A stretch of 24,910 nt of DNA from DATKCJ01 sp035513275 (lineage in GTDB: Bacteria > Verrucomicrobiota > Verrucomicrobiia > Opitutales > Opitutaceae). Positions within the stretch are counted from its first letter, which is position 1. Each line of letters opens with the position of its first letter. The notes below the pieces were generated by a model. It made no database searches. It had not been told where the DNA came from and was given only the letters and a program-made list of their open reading frames with translations. The position numbers and the translations under genes are program-made. The DNA is taken from assembly GCA_035513275.1 (NCBI GenBank), contig DATKCJ010000450.1:1-24910 (forward strand), given 5' to 3'. Below, piece after piece: positions 1-7,843 of this stretch.

Positions 1-694
1 CGGGCGAAGTCATGAGCGGATAGCACGACACCTGGTTCGCGCCGAGCGAACGGAACGTGTCGAGGTCGCTCTCAAATCCCGCGACGGTTTGGTGCGCCTG
101 GTTGAAGATCAGGTCGACGTTGAACGTTGGAAACATCCCCGCGACCGCCCGAATCCGCGCCGCGGTCTCGCGTCCGCCGCCACAGCGCTCGAACCGACCC
201 ATCTCGCGCAACAACCTGTCGTCGAAACTCTGCACACCTACCGAGAGTCGCGTGACACCCGCCTCGCGAAGCGGCTCCAGAATCTCGGGCTTGAGGTCGA
301 GCGGGTTCGTCTCGACGGAAATCTCCGTCACGCCGAAAAGCCCGCGGATAAGGTTGATCGTCTCCACGAGCTCCGCCGGCTCGCAAGTCGGCGTGCCGCC
401 ACCGAAGTAGACGCCGGTGAACTTGTGCCCCGCCGAATGGTAGAGCCGGATCTCATCGCGCAGCGCCGCGAAATAGCGGCGCGCCGCATCGGCTTTGTGC
501 TGCACGCGGTGGAACGAACAAAACGGGCACAACACCGGACAAAACGGAATGTGAACGTAGAGATGCGCACCGCTGGCCGGAACCGCCGGCACCCCGCCCT
601 CAGCATCGTCCATCTGCATGAAGCGCCGCGTCCGCAGCCGGAAGAGGCGGATCAGCGCGGAGTCGACTGCCGGGTTGTCAAGGAGGGAGCGCAT
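1..694 (-). CDS. Radical SAM coproporphyrinogen III oxidase-like protein (HemN/HemW family), 3' end cut by window
   Basis: Seen: 231 codons read from ATG at 694 to the window edge without a stop. The radical SAM iron-sulfur motif is C52-x3-C56-x2-C59 (HIPFCPVLCPFCSF), followed by GGGTPT at 98-103, the SAM-contacting stretch EISVETNP, and SVGVQSFDD, all hallmarks of the COG0635 HemN/HemW group. It ends at the window edge in a segment like the family's QVxxYPLM. Known: HemN oxidises coproporphyrinogen III without oxygen, HemW is a heme chaperone, and ChuW/HutW paralogs open the heme ring. The HemN-specific fourth cysteine pattern is not obvious, so I do not choose among these. The N-terminal 45 residues before the motif are longer than in HemW. 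It lies 150 bp downstream of a multiheme cytochrome gene on the same strand, so a role in heme supply or handling for it is plausible but inferred. Confidence 0.85.
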   Translation of the reverse strand, partial: MRSLLDNPAVDSALIRLFRLRTRRFMQMDDAEGGVPAVPASGAHLYVHIPFCPVLCPFCSFHRVQHKADAARRYFAALRDEIRLYHSAGHKFTGVYFGGGTPTCEPAELVETINLIRGLFGVTEISVETNPLDLKPEILEPLREAGVTRLSVGVQSFDDRLLREMGRFERCGGGRETAARIRAVAGMFPTFNVDLIFNQAHQTVAGFESDLDTFRSLGANQVSCYPLMTSP

Positions 695-824
695 GGTGCT
701 ACAAGCTCCAACCTCCAAGCTCCAAGTTCCAATGAAGCTCCAAGCCACCAATGCACCAACCGCTCATCTTGATGATTCGAAATTGGTGATTCATTGGATG
801 TTGGAGTTTGGATGTTGGAGCTTC
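695..824. repeat. AAGCTCC/TTGGAG-rich intergenic repeat, two inverted blocks
   Basis: Two low-complexity blocks face each other. Positions 704-757 read as repeats of CTCCAAGCTCCAA, and positions 778-823 read as TTGGATGTTGGAG-type repeats ending in GGAGCTTCATTGAG. The two blocks are imperfect reverse complements, so a transcript of either strand could fold into a long hairpin between the cytochrome stop and the radical SAM gene start. The same motif occurs at 12886-12931. No coding potential is seen. Confidence 0.6.
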
Positions 825-849
825 ATTGAGCCGCCTCCGGCGGCTCAAT
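825..849 (-). terminator. Perfect 11-bp GC hairpin spanning the cytochrome stop codon
   Basis: Left arm 825-835 (ATTGAGCCGCC), 3-nt loop, right arm 839-849 (GGCGGCTCAAT). The TGA of the upstream multiheme cytochrome (847-845) lies inside the arm. In the minus direction no U-run follows; an AAGCTCCAAC array does. It may act as a terminator or an RNA 3'-end stabiliser; the structure is certain, the role is not. Confidence 0.5.
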
Positions 850-3001
850 GCCCCAACCGCGACACCATCGCGTATACGATGAGCACGAGCAGCAAGAGGC
901 CGGTGCCGAAGAACAGGAACCCGATTCCCTTCATGAACTTCTTGCGGCCCTCCCACTCGTCCTTCACGCGGTAATCGTCGAGCCTGCCCTCGGCGACGAG
1001 CCGGTCATACCAACGCTTGCGCTCGTGAAGCATCTCGGTCTGCGAGATCCGGCCCGAGAAGATCACGGTGTCCATCGGGAACTTCTCGATGCGGAAGTGC
1101 GTGTTGAAGAAGTGGAATGTGAAGATGAATCCCGCGGCGAGCAGCGCCTCGTCGGAGTGGATCACGTGGGCGATGTTGATCGTCCAGCCCGGCAGGAACG
1201 TGGTGAAGAATTTCGGGAACCACAGGACCAATCCCGAAACGCCGATCATGAAGACGCCCCATAACACGGCGAGGTAGTCGAAGCGCTCCCAATACGTCCA
1301 GCGGTCGAACTGCGGGCGCGGGCCCTTGCCGAAGAACCACTTTTGGTGGGCGACGAAGTCGCGCCAGTCCTGCAGCGAGGGCACCATCGAGTCGGGCGCG
1401 AAGATCGCGCCCCAGATGCGCCGGAGTTCGATCTTCCCAGTCTCAGGATTGCGGAGGCCGGCGCGGCGGCGCCACATCGAGATGAGGACCTCGCCGATGT
1501 GCAGCGCGAAGTAGCCGAATGTCATGATCGCGCCGAAGTGATGCAGCGAGCGCGCCACGCCGGCGCCGCCCATGAGGTTGAAGATTATCTTCGCCCACTC
1601 GGTGTAGTAGAACTTTAGCGGCATGCCCGTGATCACGAGCAGCAGGAAGCTCGTCACCATCATCATGTGCAGGAAGCGCTCAAACGGGTTGAAGCGCGTG
1701 TAGAGCACGTCGTCGGCCTGCTGCTTGGTGACCGCTTCGCGAAACGTCTTCGAGTCGGTGAGGTAGAGATAGATCGAGCGGAAGAGCCAGAAGATCGTGT
1801 GCAACCCGAAGAACGCGAACACGCCCACGAGCAGCGCGGTCATGAACAGGAAGACCTTGTTGAGGACCGGGTAATTCTCCCCGTCGAGCGGGTTGGCGTG
1901 CGCCTGGTATTGGGTGAACGCGAGGTTGATGCCTTCGTGACACTCCGAGCAGGTGCCGACGATGCGCTCCTTCGAGAGGCGCGACCGCGGGTCGAGTACC
2001 GGGAAGACATCGTGATGTCCGTGGCAATCGTAGCACGCGGCCACGTCGGGTGCCACGTTCGGCCGGCCAAGCGCCATCGCCTTGCCGTGGTAGGTGTCGC
2101 GGTAGTGGACGAGCCGGTCCTGGTGGCACTTGCCGCAGCTCTCGTCGCTGGCCGCCTTGAAATGGGTCGAGGCGGGCTTGATGATGTCGTGGGCGGTGTG
2201 GCAATCGGTGCACACAGGGGCGCGGCTCTCGTCGGTGGCGAGCATGCTGCCGTGCACGCTGTGCTTGTAGATGTCCTGGATGCCCACGTGGCACTTGCCG
2301 CAGGTGTCCGCGATGTTCGCGTGGTTCGATAGCGAATCCTTGTCGACGCTGCGCTTGATGTCGTGTGTGCCATGGCAGTCGTTGCACGAGGGCGCGACGA
2401 CGAGGCCCATCTTTATCAGCGCGCGTCCGTGGATGCTGTCGAGGTAGTGCGCCGCGGCATCCTGCTGGCCCATCCGGTAGTCGGTCGTGATCTTGGTGTT
2501 GTCGTGGCAGGTGCCGCAGGTCTGCGGCAGGTTGAGCTTGAAAACCGGAGAGTCGCCCTGCTTCACCGGGACGATCTCGTGCGTGCCGTGGCAGCTCGCG
2601 CACGACGCGGCTTCGGACGCGCCCATCTTGTGGCTCATGCCGTGGATGCTGTGCTCGAATTGCGAGACTGCGGTGTCGTGGCAGCTCGCACATTGCGCCG
2701 GAGGGATCTTCTCCTCGTGCGGGTATTCCGTGATCGAGGCGTGGCAGTCGACGCAATTGAGCCCTGCGTGCACGGACTTGGAGAAAAATTCCGGGCGCAC
2801 GCCCGTGAAGCCCGGGCCTTTCCCGTCGGGGGATTCCACCGGCTCGGCGACGTGGCATTCGAGGCACTCGCTGTTCGGCATCACCGGCGGATCGGTGTTC
2901 AGGACGGCACTTCGAGCGCAAAGGGCGCTCCCCACAAGGAACCCCAGCACCGCCACGGTGCGGAGCAGCCCCGACCCCAACAAAGATTCAGGTCGATTCA
3001 C
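845..3001 (-). CDS. Multiheme cytochrome c / cytochrome b fusion, 11 c-type hemes (CbcL-like)
   Basis: 718 aa. Likely role (inferred from family): moves electrons between the membrane quinone pool and periplasmic or outer-membrane acceptors. A signal peptide (hydrophobic stretch about 15-29) precedes a periplasmic domain with 11 CxxCH heme sites at Cys46, 83, 104, 134, 162, 206, 234, 264, 289, 323 and 351. About six membrane helices follow (roughly 381-412, 442-462, 480-508, 577-597, 610-636, 692-713) with His445, His487/488, His501, His612 and His630 as candidate b-heme ligands. This order, multiheme domain then b-type membrane domain, is that of Geobacter CbcL, which has about nine c hemes. 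The start is GTG at 3001: an in-frame TAA lies three codons upstream and no better start precedes the signal peptide. No clear Shine-Dalgarno is seen. It is a paralog of the next gene upstream and could share its promoter, although a 242-bp repeat-bearing gap separates them. Confidence 0.9.
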   Translation of the reverse strand: MNRPESLLGSGLLRTVAVLGFLVGSALCARSAVLNTDPPVMPNSECLECHVAEPVESPDGKGPGFTGVRPEFFSKSVHAGLNCVDCHASITEYPHEEKIPPAQCASCHDTAVSQFEHSIHGMSHKMGASEAASCASCHGTHEIVPVKQGDSPVFKLNLPQTCGTCHDNTKITTDYRMGQQDAAAHYLDSIHGRALIKMGLVVAPSCNDCHGTHDIKRSVDKDSLSNHANIADTCGKCHVGIQDIYKHSVHGSMLATDESRAPVCTDCHTAHDIIKPASTHFKAASDESCGKCHQDRLVHYRDTYHGKAMALGRPNVAPDVAACYDCHGHHDVFPVLDPRSRLSKERIVGTCSECHEGINLAFTQYQAHANPLDGENYPVLNKVFLFMTALLVGVFAFFGLHTIFWLFRSIYLYLTDSKTFREAVTKQQADDVLYTRFNPFERFLHMMMVTSFLLLVITGMPLKFYYTEWAKIIFNLMGGAGVARSLHHFGAIMTFGYFALHIGEVLISMWRRRAGLRNPETGKIELRRIWGAIFAPDSMVPSLQDWRDFVAHQKWFFGKGPRPQFDRWTYWERFDYLAVLWGVFMIGVSGLVLWFPKFFTTFLPGWTINIAHVIHSDEALLAAGFIFTFHFFNTHFRIEKFPMDTVIFSGRISQTEMLHERKRWYDRLVAEGRLDDYRVKDEWEGRKKFMKGIGFLFFGTGLLLLVLIVYAMVSRLGH

Positions 3002-3109
3002 AATGACTTAAGATGCCTGAAGTGACCCAAATGTGCTCCGCAATCTTTGCGGGGGCATGGGCATGGATTGTGGAAGGTCGTGATTGGTGCGACGCGCGGA
3101 GTCTGTGAG

Positions 3110-3194
3110 GTAGGAGCCCGCTTGCGGGCGATGTTACATGCGACCTGTAGGTTGCGCGCTCGCGCGCAACGTGGCGCGGCAAGCACGCCACCTA
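3110..3194. repeat. REP-like palindromic element (GTAGGAGCC family)
   Basis: Lies in the 242-bp gap between the two cytochrome genes. It begins with GTAGGAGCCCGCTTGCGGGC (3110-3129), also found near 5577 and inverted near 5703. It is followed by two hairpins framed by GTAGG and CCTAC: GTTGCGCG-CTCG-CGCGCAAC, and an imperfect GTGGCG/CGCCAC stem. The rest of the gap (3002-3109, 3195-3243) shows nothing recognisable. Confidence 0.65.
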
Positions 3195-3243
3195 CACATT
3201 CGATCTCCCGCATGTGTCCGCCAGAGCCTCGGCAAGCGGGTTC

Positions 3244-5448
3244 CTATCCCGGACCGTCAGCACTGCGCGAATCAGAGGCGGGAGGCTGCGAGGTTTGATT
3301 TTCCTCGCTCTGTTTTCGAGCTTCCGCGGCCTTCATCGCCTTGAGCTGGAGCGGGTGCTCCTCCTCCATCTCCTGCTCCGACATCCGGCCTGTGAGCCAG
3401 GCGAGATTCATCGGGTAGACCGACGGATTGTAGATCACCCAGTAGAAATGCCAGATGATGATCGCAAGCGTCGCCAGGATCGCTTCGTAGAAATGCACGG
3501 TGCGCGAAATGTCGAAGCCGAGCTTCGTAATGAAGCCCATCGAGACGTTGTCGAACCACAGGATGATGCCCGTCACGCCCATCAGGAACGTGCCCCACAC
3601 CATCGCCCAGTATTCCATCTTCTCGATGTAGGAGAACCGCGGGAAGAGCACGCGCTCCTTCCTGAGGCCGAGATTGTATCGGAGAACCTTGCCCGGGTCT
3701 GTGAAGTCACGCCAGCGCGGCAGCAGATCGCGCAGCAAACTCCTGCCCGGCACCGTGAACAACAGATAGCCGACGTGCCACGCCGCGAGCGCGAGCATCA
3801 CCACGCCCGCCACGCGGTGGCCGAGGCTGCGCAGCTCGAACGCATGACTGCTAAGATTGCGGATGCCCACCACCCACCACGCTTCGGGGTAGCGCAGCAT
3901 GAATCCAGTGACGACCAGCGCGGTGAAACTGATCCCGAGGATCGCGTGCTGGATCCGCTCATGCACCGTCATCCGCAAGTAGAGCCGGTGCTCGACGTGC
4001 TCCTCGACGACGATGCCCTTCTGGATGTCGAGCTTGTGCCGCGTCTTCTTCAGGAAATCGAGGAGGTTGTGCAGCACCATGCCACCGATCACCACGACGA
4101 TGAGTATGACGTAGATGTTCGCGATCCAATAGAGGATCGGGCTCGTCTCACGGCTGCTCACGCTCGAGTGCACCGGACCAATCGCGAACCGCGCATTGGC
4201 CCCGGGGTGACACTCGCCGCACGTGCGCGCGAGGTTGGCCTTGTGGATGGTCGACGTCGGATCGTCCTGCGATTTGATCCCATGCGATCCGTGGCAGCTC
4301 GCGCAATTGACGACCTCGACCGAGCCGCCGCGCACCGCGAGGCCGTGATAGCTGTCGTGGAACGTGTTGAACGTGTCGCTCGACAGCCCGTATTTGCGAC
4401 TGAGGCGAACCGACGCGTGGCAGTCGGCGCAGACCTGCTGCGAGACGTTGCGCTTGTGCACGGGCGAAGCGGGATCGGCACGCTGCATGATGTTGTGCTC
4501 GCCGTGACAACTCGTGCAGCCTGCAGAATCGAGGTTGCCCGCCAGCAACGCGATCGCATGTGAGCTCGTCCGGTATTCCTCGGCCTCCGTCGCGTGGCAC
4601 TTTGCGCATGTGTCCGTGATGTGGATGGGGTTAACGAGCGCGTCCGAGATCGCGGCCTTGTTCATCTCATGCGCACCGTGGCAGTCGACGCAGTTCGCCG
4701 CTTTGCCGTTACCACCTGCAAGTGCTGCTCCGTGGACTGATTGGTCGAACGATGCAACGAACTTGCCACCGAGCGCGCGGCGGCTGCCGTGCTCGCCGTT
4801 GCCCACGTGGCACGATTCACAGAGCCTCGTCTGCGCGAGCTTGAGCTCTACGAGCGAGCCTCCATCGCCGGTGCTGGCAATCGCCTTTGTGTGGCACGAG
4901 AGGCAGCTCGGCGTCGCGTCGCCCGGAAGCGCATGGGCTGACGCCAGGAAGTCCTTGCTCGCGGATTCGTGGCACACGCCGCACGACGCGGTCTGAGTGG
5001 CCGGTGCGAAGGCGAAGGTCTCGCTCTTGATCGCGACCGTTTCGTGCGTGCCGTGACACTCTGTGCACGAGGTGTCCTTCCCTGTTGGAATGTCGGCAAG
5101 CGAGAGGCGGGCGTGAAAAGTATGTGTCGCTCCGATATCGGCATGGCACGTCGCGCACTGCACCTTCGGCAGCGGCATGTCGTGCGACGCCTCCTTGATC
5201 GAGTCGTGGCAATCGACGCACGACATATCGCCGTGGACTGACTTGGCAAAAAACCCCGGACGAACGCCCTCCCCGGCTGGTGCGCCATCGTCGGCCGCGT
5301 GGCAGTCCATGCATTCGGAGTTCGCGACGGCCGGTGCGCAGTGGAGGTTTGGCCCACCGGCAGAGATCAACCCGATCCACACCCCGGCGGTTAGGAACCG
5401 GATCATCCTGCGCGTCACTCTCGAGAATCCATGCTGGTGTGTATTCAT
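3244..5448 (-). CDS. Multiheme cytochrome c / cytochrome b fusion, 13 c-type hemes (CbcL-like)
   Basis: 734 aa, same layout as its downstream paralog and the same inferred role as a quinone-linked electron conduit. After a signal peptide (hydrophobic about 17-33) there are 13 CxxCH sites at Cys46, 77, 98, 128, 156, 182, 210, 253, 281, 311, 340, 382 and 410, many in the form C-x2-CHGxH. Membrane helices lie near 438-462, 497-517, 543-566, 613-632 and 650-672, with His496, His501, His544, His558, His652 and His666 as possible b-heme ligands. The C-terminal tail (about 690-734) is charged and probably cytoplasmic. The frame stays open up to 5574, but I chose ATG at 5448 because GTGGGGA lies just upstream and the signal peptide starts right after it. 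No outer-membrane porin-cytochrome partner is seen in the window. Confidence 0.88.
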   Translation of the reverse strand: MNTHQHGFSRVTRRMIRFLTAGVWIGLISAGGPNLHCAPAVANSECMDCHAADDGAPAGEGVRPGFFAKSVHGDMSCVDCHDSIKEASHDMPLPKVQCATCHADIGATHTFHARLSLADIPTGKDTSCTECHGTHETVAIKSETFAFAPATQTASCGVCHESASKDFLASAHALPGDATPSCLSCHTKAIASTGDGGSLVELKLAQTRLCESCHVGNGEHGSRRALGGKFVASFDQSVHGAALAGGNGKAANCVDCHGAHEMNKAAISDALVNPIHITDTCAKCHATEAEEYRTSSHAIALLAGNLDSAGCTSCHGEHNIMQRADPASPVHKRNVSQQVCADCHASVRLSRKYGLSSDTFNTFHDSYHGLAVRGGSVEVVNCASCHGSHGIKSQDDPTSTIHKANLARTCGECHPGANARFAIGPVHSSVSSRETSPILYWIANIYVILIVVVIGGMVLHNLLDFLKKTRHKLDIQKGIVVEEHVEHRLYLRMTVHERIQHAILGISFTALVVTGFMLRYPEAWWVVGIRNLSSHAFELRSLGHRVAGVVMLALAAWHVGYLLFTVPGRSLLRDLLPRWRDFTDPGKVLRYNLGLRKERVLFPRFSYIEKMEYWAMVWGTFLMGVTGIILWFDNVSMGFITKLGFDISRTVHFYEAILATLAIIIWHFYWVIYNPSVYPMNLAWLTGRMSEQEMEEEHPLQLKAMKAAEARKQSEENQTSQPPASDSRSADGPG

Positions 5449-5576
5449 TTCCCCACTGTCGAGTATGCGCCAACGCAGCAGCGCGTGCTCCGCAGTCGTT
5501 GTCGACCGGTGGGCGAATCTTGCCGAGCGGCGAGCGTCAGTTAGGCTCGCGCACGTGCGATGCCAGTCCTCCAAAT

Positions 5577-5703
5577 GTAGGAGCCTGCTTGCAGGCGATT
5601 GCTTGTTTCCGAGGTGGGGCGCGTTGTCCCTAACGCGCCTCTGTCCCGCTCCTCACGGAGCGGGCTACGACGGACTCGGAATCGCTCGCAAGCGGGCTCC
5701 TAC
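5577..5703. repeat. 127-bp inverted-repeat element of the GTAGGAGCC REP-like family
   Basis: Imperfect 24-nt terminal arms, 5577-5600 (starting GTAGGAGCCTGCTTGC) and 5680-5703 (ending GCGGGCTCCTAC), enclose two more hairpins: GGCGCGTT-GTCCCT-AACGCGCC and CCCGCTCC-TCAC-GGAGCGGG. The second resembles the CCCGCCGCTCACGCGG-type stems at 19718-19895, which links two repeat groups. It fills most of the gap between recN and the 13-heme cytochrome gene. Confidence 0.7.
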
Positions 5704-5718
5704 AACTGCCACATCGCG

Positions 5719-7389
5719 CTACACCCCCGCCTGGCTCAGCAACTCCTCTGCATGCTTGAGCGCGGACTTCGCCGCGCGATCGCCGAGCATCCGCGCGAGT
5801 TCCTCGACGCGAATCTTCCTGCTGCCCTCGATCGCGCGAATCGAAACTTCGGCGCGCTTGCCCGACTGATCCTTCTCGACGACGAGATGCGTCGACGCGT
5901 GCGCGGCGACTTGGGGCAGGTGGGTGACACAAAGCACCTGGTGCTTCGTCGCGATTTCAGCGAGGCGCTCTCCCACGACACGGCCGATCTCGCCGCCGAC
6001 GTTCGAGTCGACCTCGTCAAACACGAGCACCGGGATCTTGTCCACCGCGGCGAGAATCGTCTTGAGCGCGAGCATCACGCGTGCGAGTTCGCCACTCGAC
6101 GCGATGCGCGACAGCGGCATCGCCGGTTCGCCGACATTCGGCGAGAAGAGGAACTCGCACGTGCAGTCGCCCGACGCGCGAAGCTCCGTGGCGTCCGCGA
6201 GTTTGACCGAGAACTCCGTGCGCGCGAAGCCGAGCCCCGCGATCCGCTTGGCGCCCTCCTTCGACAAGCCGCGCGCAGCGCTCTCGCGCGACTTGCGCAG
6301 CGCCGCGGCAGTCTTGCGAGCCGCGGCGTGTGTTGAAGCAACCAGCGCCTGCTGTTTTGCGATCGCTTCCTTCACGTTGCCTTGCGTGGCGAGCTTGCGT
6401 GCGAGTCGCTCGCGCGCCTCGAGCACGGCGGCGACCGTGTTGCCGTGCCGTCGGCGCACGTCGAGCCACGACTCCATCTTGCGTTCGACCTCGGCTGCCT
6501 CTTCGGGATCGAACTGAAACTCCTCCGCGAGCCGGTCGAACTCCGCGCCGGTGTCCTCGAGTTCCACAGCGAGCGCGGCCAGTCTGGCCGCGAGTGCCTT
6601 GCTCCCGGCGTCGAGTTGCTCGAGGTGTTGACCGGCTCGCACGAGAGCCGCGAGGCGGCCGAGCAATCCGTCGTCGCCTGTGAGCCCCTCTGCGATTCCA
6701 CGCGCGGTCGTGAGCAGTTCTTGCGCGCTGCTCAATCGCGTGAACTTCAACTCGAGTTCCCCGATGCTCTCTTCGCTGAGTTCCAGCGCGTCGATTGCAG
6801 CGACTTGCTTGCGAAGGTGATCGATCTCGTCGGCCGGGAGACTTGTCTCGCCGGCGAGCGCATCGAGATCGCGCGCCGCGGTGCGCCATGCATCGAACGC
6901 CTCCGCGTGCGCCTCTCCAAGCGGCTCGTGTCCTGCGTAGAGATCGAGAAGTTCGAGCTGGCAGGCTTCCTTGAGGAGGCGGCGCGGTTCCGAAGGCCCG
7001 TGAAAATCGATCCACAACGCCCCCAGTTCCTCGAGCGCGGATAGCGTCGCAAGTCCGCCGTTGATGGAAATACGGGGTGCCTTCTCGCGGGCGAGCGTGC
7101 GCTTTAGAATCAACATGCCTTCCTCACACGCTGGCAGGCCAAGCCGGTCAAGCGTCGCGTGGACAGGGCTCGCGTCGGGGAAGTGCAGCGCCGCCTCGAC
7201 TTCGCAGGCGTCGGCTCCCTGGCGGATCACCGACTTGTCTGCGCGGGCGCCGGCGAGGAGACTCAGGGCGCCGAGCAGGATGCTCTTGCCCGCGCCGGTT
7301 TCACCGGTGACAGCGGTGAATCCACCGCCGATCTCCAGTTCCACCGACTCGATCAGCGCGAGGTTGCGGATGCGCAGAAACTGCAGCAT
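5719..7389 (-). CDS. recN: DNA repair protein RecN
   Basis: 556 aa, the usual RecN length. RecN is an SMC-like ATPase in the cytoplasm that gathers broken DNA ends during recombinational repair. Seen: Walker A GETGAGKS at 29-36; a helical coiled-coil region with many charged residues over about 150-400; the ABC signature ASSGELARVMLALK around 430-443; Walker B PVLVFDEVD at 453-461; and the distal CVTHLPQVAAHA, where His490 is the switch histidine. The usual VDIHGQHEH stretch reads IDFHGPSEP here (about 127-135), so this family motif is diverged. The start is ATG at 7389, which gives the standard N-terminus MLQFLRIRNLALI; no Shine-Dalgarno is visible. It is a single gene with a tRNA divergently placed upstream. 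Confidence 0.96.
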   Translation of the reverse strand: MLQFLRIRNLALIESVELEIGGGFTAVTGETGAGKSILLGALSLLAGARADKSVIRQGADACEVEAALHFPDASPVHATLDRLGLPACEEGMLILKRTLAREKAPRISINGGLATLSALEELGALWIDFHGPSEPRRLLKEACQLELLDLYAGHEPLGEAHAEAFDAWRTAARDLDALAGETSLPADEIDHLRKQVAAIDALELSEESIGELELKFTRLSSAQELLTTARGIAEGLTGDDGLLGRLAALVRAGQHLEQLDAGSKALAARLAALAVELEDTGAEFDRLAEEFQFDPEEAAEVERKMESWLDVRRRHGNTVAAVLEARERLARKLATQGNVKEAIAKQQALVASTHAAARKTAAALRKSRESAARGLSKEGAKRIAGLGFARTEFSVKLADATELRASGDCTCEFLFSPNVGEPAMPLSRIASSGELARVMLALKTILAAVDKIPVLVFDEVDSNVGGEIGRVVGERLAEIATKHQVLCVTHLPQVAAHASTHLVVEKDQSGKRAEVSIRAIEGSRKIRVEELARMLGDRAAKSALKHAEELLSQAGV

Positions 7390-7502
7390 GGGCGGACTTT
7401 ATGGCCGTGCTTCCACGCGCCGCGCAACAGGGAAACGCACCGGGTATTTTTCACTTGCCCAGACCCCCGCCGTCGAATGTCGTGCCTGTTCTTCGGCAGG
7501 CT

Positions 7503-7579
7503 GGACCCTTAGCTCAGTTGGTTAGAGCGTTTCCTTGACATGGAAGAGGTCACTGGTTCGAGCCCAGTAGGGTCCACCA
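7503..7579 (+). tRNA. tRNA-Val (anticodon GAC)
   Basis: A 77-nt cloverleaf: acceptor GGACCCT pairs with AGGGTCC, D arm GCTC/GAGC, anticodon stem TTTCC/GGAAG (one G-T wobble) with loop TTGACAT, T arm ACTGG/CCAGT with loop TTCGAGC, discriminator A and an encoded CCA. Anticodon GAC reads GUC and GUU. The CCA runs directly into a palindrome. Confidence 0.96.
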
Positions 7580-7607
7580 TTTTTGCGTCGGGAACCGACG
7601 CAAAAAT
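7579..7607. repeat. Perfect 13-bp inverted repeat abutting the tRNA 3' end
   Basis: Arm 7579-7591 (ATTTTTGCGTCGG), loop GAA, arm 7595-7607 (CCGACGCAAAAAT). It shares the last A of the tRNA CCA. The T tract is on the 5' arm and the A tract on the 3' arm, the reverse of an intrinsic terminator, so termination after the tRNA is not assured. It could instead guide 3' processing. The following 7608-7740 shows no gene. Confidence 0.6.
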
Positions 7608-7745
7608 GCCGCGACGAAGCCCGCAGGGCGAAGTCAGGCCAAAAACGACGACGAAAGGCTTCACTAGCTGGCCCTAGCGGACGCAAATGCTGCGCATTCC
7701 TCGAGGTCGTGGAGAGGCTTCCGGCCTCGACCCGCTCGAGATCCA

Positions 7746-7755
7746 CACTATAGTG
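7746..7755. promoter_or_regulatory. 10-bp palindrome upstream of the cupredoxin-like gene
   Basis: CACTATAGTG is a perfect palindrome about 90 bp before the ATG of the secreted copper-site protein. It could be a regulator site, but ten bases can arise by chance and no second copy is seen nearby. Confidence 0.2.
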
Positions 7756-7843
7756 AGAATCCCCCGGTGCCTCAACACCCCTTGCGGCAATCGCGTTCCG
7801 GGATCCCGCATGCCGCTCCACCTCAAGAGCTCTCCACGAAGCC

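Noticed and set aside
3214..4563. Open frame of 449 codons on the plus strand opposite the 13-heme cytochrome
   Set aside because: Shadow of the cytochrome gene; His/Arg/Glu-rich composition with no motif.
5449..5574. N-terminal extension of the 13-heme cytochrome
   Set aside because: It would put 42 hydrophilic residues before the signal peptide, and a GGGGA ribosome-site candidate lies just before the ATG at 5448.
7579..7607. Intrinsic terminator for the tRNA
   Set aside because: The T and A tracts are on the wrong sides of the stem and no U-run follows the hairpin on the plus strand.
7746..7755. Phage T7-type promoter core (CACTATAG)
   Set aside because: Only the eight core bases match; the rest of the T7 promoter is absent.
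7503..7843. Integration site at the tRNA-Val gene
   Set aside because: No integrase gene and no second copy of the tRNA 3' end were seen in the window.
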